Shown in pieces: positions 28,512 through 37,303 of a stretch of DNA of 64,000 nucleotides. The notes beneath the pieces were generated by a model. The model saw nothing but the letters and a program-made list of their open reading frames with translations, ran no database searches and was not told the origin of the DNA. Origin of the DNA: Ciceribacter thiooxidans. GTDB lineage: Bacteria > Pseudomonadota > Alphaproteobacteria > Rhizobiales > Rhizobiaceae. The first letter of the stretch is position 1. Every line of letters begins with the position of its first letter. Location of the stretch: positions 620,001 through 684,000 of the forward strand of contig NZ_CP059897.1 of the NCBI RefSeq assembly GCF_014126615.1, written 5' to 3'. The translations under genes and the position numbers were made by a program.

Positions 28512-29195
28512 TCAGATGTCGTTCACCATCGTGTTGAAACTGGCCTCCTGGGCGAACAGGACGGCTTGCATGCGGGTTTGCACGCCAAGCTTGCGCATGA
28601 TCGCGGTAATGTGCGCCTTTACCGTGGTCTCGGCGATCGAAAGCTCGTAGGCAATATGCTTGTTCATTCGGCCGGCACAAATGAGTTGCAGGATCCGCGC
28701 TTGCTGGCGTGTTAACAGCGCCAAGCGTTTGACTGCCTCTTCGGACGGCGTAGGCGACGAGGCTTCGAGTGCCATGCTGCTCGCATGGATTTCGCCGCGT
28801 GCTATAACCGAGAAAGCCTCGCGAAACTCTTCGCGCGAGGCATGTTTTGGCACGAAGGCGTTCACTCCCGCTTTCAGTGAGGCTCGTACCACGCGGATCT
28901 CGTCGAGCGAAGACACGACGACAATCGGCGTCTCCGACACGGCGCGCCGGAGACGCACCACTCCGTCGAGGCCGTTGACATCGGGCAGGTTCAGGTCGAG
29001 CACCACGACGTCCGGCAGAGGGCCTGCCTCCAACCGGGCCAGTGCAGCCTCCAGAGTCCCGACAGCCTCCACGTCCGGGATACCGACGGGCCCCGTCAAC
29101 GTCATTGCCAGCGCGTCACAGAACAACGGGTGATCATCAACGATCAACGCCGATTTCAACTTACGCACGGGCTTCTCGACGGTCGGAATTGGCAT
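28512..29195 (-). CDS. NarL/LuxR-type response regulator (ErdR/AgmR-like)
   Basis: The 227-residue regulator has a receiver domain (DD at 20-21, phospho-acceptor Asp67 in VVLDLNLPD, Lys117) and a C-terminal LuxR helix-turn-helix (LTRQQARILQLI, then IAYELSIAETTVKAHITAI). It resembles regulators of PQQ-dependent alcohol oxidation such as AgmR/ErbR. The ATG at 29195 (MPIPTVEKP) is preferred over the upstream in-frame start at 29234. It sits directly downstream of the alcohol dehydrogenase gene and upstream of the FIST and kinase genes, and is the best candidate to bind the dyads found in the three intergenic regions of this island. Confidence 0.88.
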   Translation of the reverse strand: MPIPTVEKPVRKLKSALIVDDHPLFCDALAMTLTGPVGIPDVEAVGTLEAALARLEAGPLPDVVVLDLNLPDVNGLDGVVRLRRAVSETPIVVVSSLDEIRVVRASLKAGVNAFVPKHASREEFREAFSVIARGEIHASSMALEASSPTPSEEAVKRLALLTRQQARILQLICAGRMNKHIAYELSIAETTVKAHITAIMRKLGVQTRMQAVLFAQEASFNTMVNDI

Positions 29196-29283
29196 TACAC
29201 GAAATTCCCGAAAAGGCTGGCGATAGCATAACATGGTTTTCGTCCGTCTTCATCGGCCTGTCTGGCCCGTGGAAAAGGAGAAA

Positions 29284-29303
29284 GCCGGGCGTTTCCGCCC
29301 GGC
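29284..29303 (-). terminator. Terminator after the PQQ alcohol dehydrogenase gene
   Basis: An 8-bp GC stem (GCCGGGCG / CGCCCGGC) with a 4-base loop lies just after the dehydrogenase stop codon. On the minus strand it is followed by a T-rich stretch (TTTCTCCTTTTCC). It separates the highly expressed dehydrogenase from the regulator genes. Confidence 0.8.
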
Positions 29304-29309
29304 ACCGGT

Positions 29310-31076
29310 TCAGTTCAGCGATGCGAGCTCCTTGGGCAAGCGGAACGTCCAGATCATCCCGCCCTGATTGAGGTAATTGACCTTCTTGGCCACCTCGCCG
29401 CCCCAGAGAGGCACCGCGCCACCCCAGCCGGAGATCACCGAGACATATTGCTCGCCGTCCTGTTCCCAGGTCACAGGCTGTCCCACAATCCCCGAGCCGG
29501 TCTGGAACTTCCAGAGTTCCTCCCCGGTCTCGTTGTCGAGCGCGATGAAATCGCCTTCGGGCGTTCCGAAAAAGACGAGCCCGCCGGCTGTGGTCATCGT
29601 CCCGCCCCAAAGTGGCGCCCCGTTCTTGTACTCCCACTTGATTTCGCCGGTATTGGGGTCGATCGCCTTCAGGCTGCCGATATGGTCTTCGAAGAGCGGC
29701 TTGATGGTAAAGCCTGCGCCGAGATAGGCGGCTCCCTTCTTGTAGCTGATCGGCTCATTCCAGATGTCCATGCCCCATTCGTTGGAAGGAACATAGAACA
29801 AGCCGGTCTTCGGACTGTAGGCCATGGGCATCCAGTTCTTGCCGCCGAGGAACGAGGGAACGGCAAAGACCTGCTGGCCCTTGGAGCCGTTGGCAGCTGC
29901 CGCCGCGTCGCCTGGCCGGTTGTCCTCGTTATAGATCGGACGTCCCGTCTCATCGATGCCTTTTGCCCAACTGATGTTCTTCACGAACGGATGGGCGGAG
30001 ACGAACTTCCCGTCTTCGCGGTTCAGCACGTAGAAAAAGCCATTCCGGTCGGCCGTCGCAAAGCGCTTGTTTCCGTCCTTGTCGACGAAGGGCACAACCT
30101 CGTTGACGCCGTCGAAGTCCCAGCCCTCACGCGGAGTGGTCTGGAAGTGCCATTTGATCTCGCCATTCTCAGGATCGATGCCGAGTCGTGAGGCGGCATA
30201 AAGGTTGTCGCCCTTGTTGCCCTCGACCGGCTTGCCGGCGTTGCGGAGATGGCTGTTCCAGGGTGCGGGATTGCCGGCGCCGAACACGAGCGTCTTGGTG
30301 TCTTCGTCATAGGAACCGCCGAGCCAAGTGGCGCCGCCGCCGGTCTTCCACAGGTCGCCGGGCCATGTCGCATTAAGCGTCCCGGTCATCGTGCTTTCCT
30401 TGCCCTTGTAGGTGCCCATGTGACCCTCGATCACCGGTCGGGTCCAGACAAGTTCCCCGGTCTGCGCATCGCGCGCCTGCACTTCGCCGACAATGCCGAA
30501 TTCGCCGCCGGAATTGCCTGTGATGACGAGGCCGTTCACGATCAGTGGTGCGGCGGTATAGCTGTAACCTTCCTTGTAGTTCGCAATCTTCTTGTTCCAG
30601 ACCACATCACCCGTCTTGCGGTTCAATGCCACAAGACGGGCATCAAGGGTGCCGAAATAGATGTTGTCGCCGAAGATCGCCGCACCGCGGTTGACCACGT
30701 CGCAACAGGGCAAGATGCCCTCCGGAAGACGCGCATCATATTGCCAGATTTCCTTGCCGGTCTTCGTGTCGATTGCATAGAGGCGGCTGTAGGAGCCGGT
30801 AATATACATGATGCCGTCGTAGATGATCGGCTGGCTTTCCTGACCACGCTGCTTTTCACCGCCCAACGAGAACGCCCAGGCCGGCACGAGATTCTTGACG
30901 TTTTTGGTGTTCAACGTCTCCATCGGTGAGAAACGCTGCAGGCCGCGACCCATGCCGTTGGTCAAGACGTCGCCGACGGTTTCGGCGTCCTTTGCAATAT
31001 CCTCTTCCGTCACACCGGCATGCGCGGCACTCGCGCAGGCGATGGCCGCAATCGCGGCCAGTACGAGACTCCTCAT
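29310..31076 (-). CDS. exaF: Lanthanide-signature PQQ-dependent alcohol dehydrogenase (ExaF/PedH type)
   Basis: The 588-residue periplasmic quinoprotein has a Sec signal (cleavage after SAAHA) and an eight-blade propeller with W-motif repeats. Active-site features are visible: vicinal Cys124-Cys125 ([10 protein letters not shown]), Glu192 in GGEFGIVG, Asn274 in GNPAPWN and catalytic Asp320 in [10 protein letters not shown]. Asp322, two residues after the catalytic Asp, is the residue that distinguishes lanthanide-dependent enzymes (XoxF, ExaF/PedH) from calcium enzymes, which have Ala or Ser there. Overall sequence, such as [14 protein letters not shown], fits the ethanol-oxidising ExaF/PedH clade rather than XoxF. 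The ATG at 31076 follows GGAGGGAGG. Confidence 0.9.
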   Translation of the reverse strand: MRSLVLAAIAAIACASAAHAGVTEEDIAKDAETVGDVLTNGMGRGLQRFSPMETLNTKNVKNLVPAWAFSLGGEKQRGQESQPIIYDGIMYITGSYSRLYAIDTKTGKEIWQYDARLPEGILPCCDVVNRGAAIFGDNIYFGTLDARLVALNRKTGDVVWNKKIANYKEGYSYTAAPLIVNGLVITGNSGGEFGIVGEVQARDAQTGELVWTRPVIEGHMGTYKGKESTMTGTLNATWPGDLWKTGGGATWLGGSYDEDTKTLVFGAGNPAPWNSHLRNAGKPVEGNKGDNLYAASRLGIDPENGEIKWHFQTTPREGWDFDGVNEVVPFVDKDGNKRFATADRNGFFYVLNREDGKFVSAHPFVKNISWAKGIDETGRPIYNEDNRPGDAAAAANGSKGQQVFAVPSFLGGKNWMPMAYSPKTGLFYVPSNEWGMDIWNEPISYKKGAAYLGAGFTIKPLFEDHIGSLKAIDPNTGEIKWEYKNGAPLWGGTMTTAGGLVFFGTPEGDFIALDNETGEELWKFQTGSGIVGQPVTWEQDGEQYVSVISGWGGAVPLWGGEVAKKVNYLNQGGMIWTFRLPKELASLN

Positions 31077-31153
31077 GACATCCTCCCTCCATGCCCACAA
31101 AGGATGCGGGCTCCACATGCGGATCATCCGCCTACTCGCCACCACCATGAATT

Positions 31154-31214
31154 GGACCTTGGTCGTAATCTTGGAGGCTTGGGCACCGCAGAGCCCCCCC
31201 AATAGGTCGTATAT
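31154..31214. promoter_or_regulatory. Shared dyad, intergenic region 1 of the alcohol island
   Basis: GGACCTTGGTCGTA at 31154-31167 (TACGACCAAGGTCC on the other strand) and a second half-site TAGGTCGTATAT at 31203-31214 lie between the divergent dehydrogenase and TauA-like genes. The second continues as TAGGTCGTATATCGAGCC, matching 16 of 18 bases of a site at 37234-37251. The same dyad occurs in the two other divergent regions of the island. Confidence 0.7.
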
Positions 31215-31266
31215 CGAGCCATATGAGCGGGGGGATACCATTCGACTGTTCAAGGGGAGGAGAGCT

Positions 31267-32241
31267 ATGACATTCCTGAAATCACTCATCGGCGCTGCGG
31301 TCGCTGCGCTTCTTTCCAGCATGCCAGCCTTCGCGGAAACGCCCGTCATCAGGGCGGCACTTCAGCTTTCAGGCACGGTAAACTGGGAGGCCGATACCAT
31401 CCGCCACTATGGCTTCGACAAGGCAAATGGTTTCTCGATAGCCGTGACCGACATCGCCGGGGCACCTGCTGCTCAGATCGCGCTCGTCGCCGGTGAGGTT
31501 GACATGATCGTTTCCGACTGGCTCTGGGTGGCGCGCGAGCGGGCCGCCGGCCGCGATCTTGTCTTCATCCCCTATTCACGCGCCGTTGGCGGGCTGATGG
31601 TACCGGCCGACAGTCGGGCCAAGACGCTTGCCGACCTGAAAGGACAAAAGATCGGTGTTGCCGGCAGCCCGATCGACAAGAGTTGGCTAATCCTGCGCGC
31701 GTATGCGCAGAAGGTCGAGCATTTCGATCTTGCCGAAACGACTGAGCAGGTCTTCGCTGCTCCGCCACTCGTCTACAAGGCGGCGCTCGGTGGCGAGCTG
31801 CAGGGGGCCTTGAACTTCTGGAACTTCGGCGCCCGGATGCAGGCTGCGGGCATGCGCACCCTGCTCGGGGTGGACGAGGCCGCCAGAGCTCTCGGCCTCG
31901 ATCCGGAAACACCGCTCATCGGTTATGTCGTGCGTGGCGAGGTCCTGAAGACGCACCCGAAACTCGGTGAAGCAATCGCCGCTGCCTCGCGCCAGGCAAA
32001 AGAGAAACTCTCCACCGATCCGAGCGCCTGGGCACGCATCCGACCGATGATGCGGGCTGAGACCGACGCGGAATTCGAGGCCTTGAAGGCGGGCTTCCTG
32101 GCCGGCACGCCGAAGCAGGGAGCCGTCAACGAACGGGCCGCAGCAAGGATGCTGGCGCTCATGGCCGAACTCGGTGGTTCCGATCTGGTCGGGGATCTGA
32201 AAGAGCTGCCTGATGGCGTCTTCCACCACCCCGGCAGCTGA
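31267..32241 (+). CDS. TauA/SsuA-type periplasmic binding protein
   Basis: The 324-residue protein has a signal peptide ([18 protein letters not shown], cleavage after PAFA) and the fold of nitrate/sulfonate/taurine binding proteins ([30 protein letters not shown]). AAGGGGAGGAG precedes the ATG at 31267. It overlaps the start of an ATPase gene by 29 bases; the matching permease gene is found 9 kb away at 41964. It is divergent from the alcohol dehydrogenase and shares its promoter region, so it likely serves quinoprotein metabolism. The ligand is unknown. Confidence 0.85.
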   Translation: MTFLKSLIGAAVAALLSSMPAFAETPVIRAALQLSGTVNWEADTIRHYGFDKANGFSIAVTDIAGAPAAQIALVAGEVDMIVSDWLWVARERAAGRDLVFIPYSRAVGGLMVPADSRAKTLADLKGQKIGVAGSPIDKSWLILRAYAQKVEHFDLAETTEQVFAAPPLVYKAALGGELQGALNFWNFGARMQAAGMRTLLGVDEAARALGLDPETPLIGYVVRGEVLKTHPKLGEAIAAASRQAKEKLSTDPSAWARIRPMMRAETDAEFEALKAGFLAGTPKQGAVNERAAARMLALMAELGGSDLVGDLKELPDGVFHHPGS

Positions 32242-32910
32242 ACCCGTCCTGAAGCTCGATCTTCACGCCGGCGGGCCGGGCAGGGTGCTCGGCCCCATCG
32301 CCCTTACGCTCTCGCCGGGGGAGACATTGGCACTGACCGGCCCGTCGGGCGTCGGCAAGACTTCCTTGCTACGGATCATTGGCGGCCTCGACCACTGCTT
32401 TAGCGGCCATCGTGAAGCGACGGCCCACATCGCCATGGTTTTCCAGGAACCACTGCTCCTGCCGTGGCGTACGGCAGTTGAAAACCTCACGGTTATCGCA
32501 CGAATATCACGTGAGGAGGCGGAGCTCTGGCTGGAAAAGGTGGGGCTCGCTGGGCTGGGGATCGCTTTCCTCATATGCTTTCCCTCGGACAGCAACGACG
32601 GTTGTCCCTGGCGCGGGCCTTTGCCTGTGCACCGGAGCTGCTGCTCCTGGATGAGCCCTTCGTCAGTCTCGATCCCTCGCTTGCTTCGGACATGATGACT
32701 CTGCTCGAACGTCTGATTGCCGATCGTCCCTGTGCGACGCTCCTCGTCACCCATGTTCGGGGCGAGGCCGATCGTCTTGCCGGACGAATTCTTCGGATGG
32801 AGGGCCGCCCGGCCCGTATCCTGGAGGAAGATCAAAACACCCAGGCGCGCTTCCAAATCGCGGTGACCTCAGAGACGACTTCGGGATCGCAGCAGCCGAC
32901 TTGCAGATGA
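32213..32910 (+). pseudogene. TauB/SsuB-type ABC ATPase, single-base frameshift
   Basis: Across one frameshift the gene encodes about 232 residues: Walker A GPSGVGKTS, the Q-loop region VFQEPLLLPWRT, signature LSLGQQRRLSLARA and Walker B LLLLDEPF. The break is at the GGGG run 32557-32560, where one extra G restores GLGDRFPHMLSLGQQ. It belongs with the TauA-like protein encoded just upstream and probably with the permease at 41964-42731. As in the other cases in this window, a missed base in a homopolymer is the simplest explanation. Confidence 0.82.
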
Positions 32911-32970
32911 TCGGGAGCCGGACTGGGTGCGGATAGTTCTTCTCCAGGCTATTGCCCGCGCTCGGGTGGG

Positions 32971-33813
32971 TTATGTCTTTCGCGCGGTCGTTCCGCGTGC
33001 GGGATCGTAACCCCAAACGGCGACAAGGCCAAAGACGATGAAGGCGGCGAGCGTAATGGCAAGCGCCGTCGTGTTGCTCTTTGCATAGAGTGCGAAGCGA
33101 ATGAGTTCGACCGCATGGGTAAAGGGATTGAGCGCACAGAGGTCTCTCAGGCGAGGAGAGGCTTCGGCCATCGACCACAGCGGGTACAGAGCCGAGGAGA
33201 GAAAGAACATTGGAAAGATGACGAAGTTCATGACCCCGGCGAAATTCTCCAATTGCCGGATAAAGGAGGAGAGCAGCAGGCCAAGCGCACCAAGCATCAT
33301 CGCGGCGAGTGCCATTGCCGGGGCCGCGGCCACGTAGCCGAGCCAGGGAAAGCGGATACCGTACAGGGCCGCGATTGCCAGAAAGACATAGGCCTGCAAC
33401 ACGGCGATCAGACTTCCGGCCAGCAATCGGCAGGCAAGCAGCCACCAGCGAGGCAAGGGTGCCGTTAGCAACAGCCGCATCGATCCCATCTCTCGGTCAT
33501 AGACGAGACTGAGCGAGGACTGCATGCCACTGAACAACAGGATCATTCCGATCAGTCCCGGCACGATATAGATTTCGTAAGTAAGGTAGGTCCGGTAGGG
33601 CGGTGTTATCGAGAGTCCGAGCGCGGCGCGAAAACCGGCGGCGAAGACAAAGAGCCACACGAGCGGCCTGACCAGCGCCGCGATGAGCCGCCCTCGCTGC
33701 CCGAGGAACCGCAGAGCCTCTCGGTGCACGATCGCCCGCAATGTGATCAGGGCATGCGGCCTGAAAAGACCAGCGGTCTCCTGCTCCGCCGTCAAGAACA
33801 CCTCCACGGTCAT
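32971..33813 (-). CDS. ABC-2 type permease of the PQQ-alcohol system (PedC/LutF-like)
   Basis: The 280-residue membrane protein has six hydrophobic segments and the ABC-2 permease signature (VYDREMGSMRLLLTAPLPRWW). It overlaps the ATPase gene by four bases. The minus-strand gene set (family 1 ligand-binding protein, beta-propeller, small periplasmic protein, ATPase, ABC-2 permease) corresponds to the ABC system associated with PQQ alcohol dehydrogenases. This system is required for lanthanide-dependent growth as PedA1A2BC in Pseudomonas putida and resembles Lut in Methylorubrum. Lanthanide or lanthanophore transport is therefore inferred. Confidence 0.85.
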   Translation of the reverse strand: MTVEVFLTAEQETAGLFRPHALITLRAIVHREALRFLGQRGRLIAALVRPLVWLFVFAAGFRAALGLSITPPYRTYLTYEIYIVPGLIGMILLFSGMQSSLSLVYDREMGSMRLLLTAPLPRWWLLACRLLAGSLIAVLQAYVFLAIAALYGIRFPWLGYVAAAPAMALAAMMLGALGLLLSSFIRQLENFAGVMNFVIFPMFFLSSALYPLWSMAEASPRLRDLCALNPFTHAVELIRFALYAKSNTTALAITLAAFIVFGLVAVWGYDPARGTTARKT

Positions 33814-34523
33814 GTTTGCTCCCTTGTAAGCGCGAGAAAGTGTTGGTTCAACTCGTCACCACCGATTTCCCCTGCCTCACCGTCGGACAGGACTCGACCG
33901 CAATGAAGGACGACGAGCTGATCCCGACTTCGTACTTCGTCCACGAGGTGCGTTGCCCAAAGCACGGTCAGCCCCTCTGCGGCAAGATCGTGGACGTGCT
34001 GTGTGATTGCGGCGCGCGAGGCTGCGTCCAGCCCGACGGTCGGCTCGTCCAGCAGTAGCACCTCGGGCCGGTGGACGAGCGCACGGGCGATCTCCATGCG
34101 CTGGCGGTGGCCTCCATTGAGGCTTGCGGCCTTTTCCCCGGCACGCTCGGCCATGCCGAGCCTCTCGAGTGCCGCCACGATGCGGGTCTCCGCCTCTCGC
34201 CCTGAAAGCCCGTGAAGGGCGGCGAAATAGAGCAGATTGCGCCTGACGGTCAGGTCCGGATCAAGCGTCGAGGCCTGGAACACCACGCCCATACGGGCAA
34301 GTGCCGCACGCGGTTCACGCCCCACGTCATGGCCAGCAATTGCGATCCGGCCCTCTCGTGGAAGGAACAGCCGCGTGAGCACGCCGAACAATGTTGATTT
34401 GCCTGCGCCATTCGGACCAAGCAGAGCGCAGAAGCGTCCACGCTCGACCGAAAAGGAAACGCCGTCAAGAGCATGCCGGGTGCCCCAGTTGTGGCTCACG
34501 TCTTCTAAAATCAGGCCACTCAT
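33810..34523 (-). CDS. ABC ATPase of the PQQ-alcohol system (PedB/LutE-like)
   Basis: This 237-residue ATPase has Walker A GPNGAGKST, a degenerate signature SLNGGHRQRMEIARAL (NGGHR in place of SGGQ) and Walker B VLLLDEPTVGLDAASR. It resembles the DrrA/NatA-like ATPases that pair with ABC-2 permeases, here the overlapping gene at 32971-33813. It belongs to the operon that starts at 37153. The histidine in place of Gln in the signature is noted in members of this subgroup and need not mean inactivity. Confidence 0.88.
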   Translation of the reverse strand: MSGLILEDVSHNWGTRHALDGVSFSVERGRFCALLGPNGAGKSTLFGVLTRLFLPREGRIAIAGHDVGREPRAALARMGVVFQASTLDPDLTVRRNLLYFAALHGLSGREAETRIVAALERLGMAERAGEKAASLNGGHRQRMEIARALVHRPEVLLLDEPTVGLDAASRAAITQHVHDLAAEGLTVLWATHLVDEVRSRDQLVVLHCGRVLSDGEAGEIGGDELNQHFLALTREQT

Positions 34524-34530
34524 GTCCTGC

Positions 34531-34986
34531 TCACTCTATGGTCATTGTGACCTGTTGCGTGTCGCCTTTGCTGCCGGGAACCGTGAGATGGTAGCTTCCG
34601 GGCCTTATGGCGACAAAGCTGATTTCCGCCTTGCCGCTCTCGTCGAACTCGATCGAAGCGACCCCGAACGGCCGGATTTCGATACCCTCGATGACGATCT
34701 CGTTGATCCAGACCGCCCGGAAGAAGCCGGCTCCCTCGAGCGCCAGCTCCTGGCTGCCGTCCGCCTCGATTTCAAGGGTGTAAAATCGTCCGGATTTCAA
34801 CCTCAGCGGCTCCTCGGCAATCGGCTGACCGGCCGCAAGCGTAAGCTTCGGTAGCCGTTCGCGGTTGGATTTCGCAAGGATGCCGGCAGGTGCCATGCCT
34901 GCCGTGATCTCGTTGGCGTCCGCCAGCGAGGCGAAAGGCAGGGCCGTGAGCGCCAAGGCTGCGATAATCCTGTTCTTCACCGACAT
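34531..34986 (-). CDS. Small periplasmic protein of the PQQ-alcohol ABC operon
   Basis: The 151-residue protein has a signal peptide (MSVKNRIIAALALTALP, cleavage near SLADA) and a predicted all-beta, cupredoxin-like body (RFYTLEIEADGSQELALEG; GSYHLTVPGSKGD). No Cys or clear metal-binding set is visible, so it is not a typical blue copper protein. It starts 14 bases after the end of the corrected beta-propeller gene, with GGGGG before its ATG. Because of the frameshift in that gene the two appear as one long open frame, but they are separate proteins with separate signal peptides. A role as an accessory ligand-binding protein of the transport system is inferred from position. Confidence 0.72.
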   Translation of the reverse strand: MSVKNRIIAALALTALPFASLADANEITAGMAPAGILAKSNRERLPKLTLAAGQPIAEEPLRLKSGRFYTLEIEADGSQELALEGAGFFRAVWINEIVIEGIEIRPFGVASIEFDESGKAEISFVAIRPGSYHLTVPGSKGDTQQVTMTIE

Positions 34987-34999
34987 GTCCCCCGGATCG

Positions 35000-35964
35000 T
35001 TATGGCCGCATCGCCGCCCCCAGGGGAAGCGTCCGACTTTGATAGATTTTACGGGCTCTAGCGACGCGACATCGATGATGGTCACGTCCCCAGAGACACC
35101 ATTGGTGGAAAAGAGCTGCTTATGGTCCGGCGAGAATGCGAGATGCCAGACCCGACGCCCGACGAGGATATAGGTCTTGACTGCGAACGTATCGGTGTCG
35201 ATTGCCGCAACATGGTTCGCGGGCCCGAGCGCGACGAAAGCCGTTTTGCCGTCGGGCGTGAACGTGAAACCGACAGGTTGAATCAGATCAGCTTTGATAC
35301 CGGCAATCTCAAAGGAGATCTTGGCCTTCTCGGCGTGCGTTGCCACGTCGAAGACGGTGATTGTGCCGCCAATTTCGGAGGAGACCCAGAGTTCGGTGCC
35401 GTCCTTGGCGAACTCGGCATGGCGCGGGCGGGGATCGACGAGCGTATTGGCGAAGATCTTCCTCGTTTCGGTGTCAATCCAATGCGCCATATTGGTCGTT
35501 TCCGACGTCGTGATGACGGTCTTGCCATCTGGCGAGACGGCCATTCCTTCCGGCTCGATGCCAACGTTAATCTGAGCCACGACCTGGCGACTGTCGACGT
35601 CGACAACCGTGGTTACGGCGTCGTTCTCGTTGGCGATCCACAAATGCCTGTCGTCGGGAGCGAGTACGAACTGTTCGGGATCCTCGCCCGAGGGCAGATC
35701 GTACAAGATCTTGCCGGTGGCAGGATCCATTACCTGAACCGTGTCGCTGTCAGAGGCGCAGATATAGACCCGGCTCCAGTCGGAACTGAAGGTAATCCCG
35801 CGTGGCCGTTCGCCGGTCGGGATGGTGCGCACGACCTCGAGCTGGTCAGTGTCGACAACCGAAATGGTGTCATCCTTTTCGTTCGTTACCCAGATCTCCC
35901 CTCCGACGGCTTCAAGAGACGTCGTGGCCAACATGGTCGCGGTAAGCAGGACTTGAAGTCTCAT
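35000..35964 (-). pseudogene. YVTN beta-propeller protein of PQQ catabolism, single-base frameshift
   Basis: This 321-residue exported beta-propeller has a signal peptide (MRLQVLLTATMLATTS) and YVTN-type repeats (IWVTNEKDDTISVVDT, VWHLAFSPDHKQLFS). It matches the PQQ-dependent catabolism-associated beta-propeller family found with PedA/Lut ABC systems. The reported frame runs past its end into the next gene. One extra base in the C run at 35017-35021 gives the normal end GRFPWGAAMRP and a TAA at 35000-35002. The ATG at 35964 follows GGAGG and sits one base from the stop of the binding-protein gene. Confidence 0.82.
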
Positions 35965-35965
35965 T

Positions 35966-37153
35966 TCATCCTCCAAAGGCGGTGCAGCCGCTCTCGGGCC
36001 GGTCCAGGCCAAGTGTGTCCATCTCGTTGTTTTGGTGAAGGTATCCCTCGAGAGGGGCGAGTTCGACCAGTGCGCGGGCATTGACCACCGGCATGGGTTG
36101 GCGAAGCTGGCCGTCCCAATCCCGATAGCTAAGGCTGCGGCCCTTGAAACCGTCGAGCGCAAAATCGCGAGAGAGTATGAACTTTCGCAGCGTGACCGGG
36201 TCGGCAGAATTGGTGCGAGTGACAGCTTCGCCGATGGTGCGTAGCGCTATCCATGCGGCATAGTCGCGCGAGCCCATTTCGCGGCCCGCTGTCTTCTCGA
36301 ACCGGTTCTGTAGCTGCACTGCTCCCCATTGCTCAAGCACTGGCGCCCATCCCTCGCCATGCAAGCCGTCCGACCCGGCGATCGGGCGGGGCAGCCACGT
36401 ATTGTCCTGGACATAGCGCCCGAAATCATTGGCCTCGTCGGCGATCAGCAGAACATCGTGATCGGGAAAGTCCTGGGTGAACAGTGGGAGTTCGCGGCCG
36501 GCAGCCCGCCGCAGGTCAGTATTGAAGGTCCAGTTCTTCGAGGCGAGGATCTCGACGCCGAATTTTTGCGCCGAGGCGCGCAATCTCTCGGCAAAAACCT
36601 GGTCCTCGGGTTTTGGACCGACAATCAGCACCGTTCGAGTCCAGCGGCGGGCTCTCAGCACTTGCATCAGTGCATCGCTGCGCATGGTGTCTTCGGCCAT
36701 GGTGTGCAACACATTGATGCGGCAGTCCACATCTCGCAGCTGGCTTGCGCCGGACGCAACGTTGAAGAGCAGGGCGTCCTTGGCTTCAGGCAGATCGGCC
36801 ACGGCCAGAATGTCCTGCGGCTGCGCGTCGACAAACAGGATCTTCGATGTGGCGAGCGCCGCGCGGGCCGCTCCGAGGAAGTCGCCTCCCGGCTCGACTG
36901 ACGCGATCGCGAGGCTATAATCGTGGCCCATGAAGCTGCCGGTCGTCTTGGTGTCTGCCAGCGCGACCTGCGCTCCGGCAATGCCCCGGTCTTCCGGAAT
37001 GGGATCCAGGTTGGAAAGGACTGGCGGCGCCTGAATTTCCTGCCTCAGATAAGCCATCGGTATAGCAATTTCAGCCATGGCAGAGGACGCCCAGCAGAAG
37101 ATCGCCGCCGCGAACCACAGGCTACTCCGGAACGCGTTGAAGCTTTCGCGCAT
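35966..37153 (-). CDS. Type I periplasmic binding protein of the PQQ-alcohol ABC system
   Basis: The 395-residue protein has a signal peptide (MRESFNAFRSSLWFAAA, cleavage after SAMA) and a branched-chain-amino-acid-type (Peripla_BP) fold, matching the substrate-binding member of the PQQ-dehydrogenase-associated ABC family (PedA/LutA-like). It is the first gene of the minus-strand transport operon, with GGGGAGGA before the ATG at 37153, divergent from the cytochrome c gene. Pairing of a type I binding protein with an ABC-2 permease is unusual and typical of this lineage. Confidence 0.85.
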   Translation of the reverse strand: MRESFNAFRSSLWFAAAIFCWASSAMAEIAIPMAYLRQEIQAPPVLSNLDPIPEDRGIAGAQVALADTKTTGSFMGHDYSLAIASVEPGGDFLGAARAALATSKILFVDAQPQDILAVADLPEAKDALLFNVASGASQLRDVDCRINVLHTMAEDTMRSDALMQVLRARRWTRTVLIVGPKPEDQVFAERLRASAQKFGVEILASKNWTFNTDLRRAAGRELPLFTQDFPDHDVLLIADEANDFGRYVQDNTWLPRPIAGSDGLHGEGWAPVLEQWGAVQLQNRFEKTAGREMGSRDYAAWIALRTIGEAVTRTNSADPVTLRKFILSRDFALDGFKGRSLSYRDWDGQLRQPMPVVNARALVELAPLEGYLHQNNEMDTLGLDRPESGCTAFGG

Positions 37154-37202
37154 ATAGCATCCTCCCCGGCCCGAGAATGGCGGCACGCGTGAGAAGCCGA
37201 AA

Positions 37203-37241
37203 TACGACCTTGGTGCCATGGGATGGCGCGACCTAGGTCGC
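37203..37241. promoter_or_regulatory. Shared dyads, intergenic region 2 of the alcohol island
   Basis: TACGACCTTGGTG at 37203-37215 and the perfect 14-base palindrome GCGACCTAGGTCGC at 37228-37241 lie between the divergent transport and cytochrome c operons, 24 bases apart centre to centre, so on nearly the same DNA face. The second continues as TAGGTCGCATATCGCGCC, which is almost repeated at 31203. Confidence 0.75.
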
Positions 37242-37303
37242 ATATCGCGCCGCGTCCTTGCTGCCTTACATGTTTGCGAATTGGAAATGCGAGGGAGGAC
37301 CGC

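Noticed and set aside
34531..36162. One continuous 543-codon frame joining the beta-propeller and the small periplasmic protein
   Set aside because: The join exists only because one base is missing at 35017-35021; the second half has its own ribosome site and signal peptide, and the first ends normally when the base is restored.
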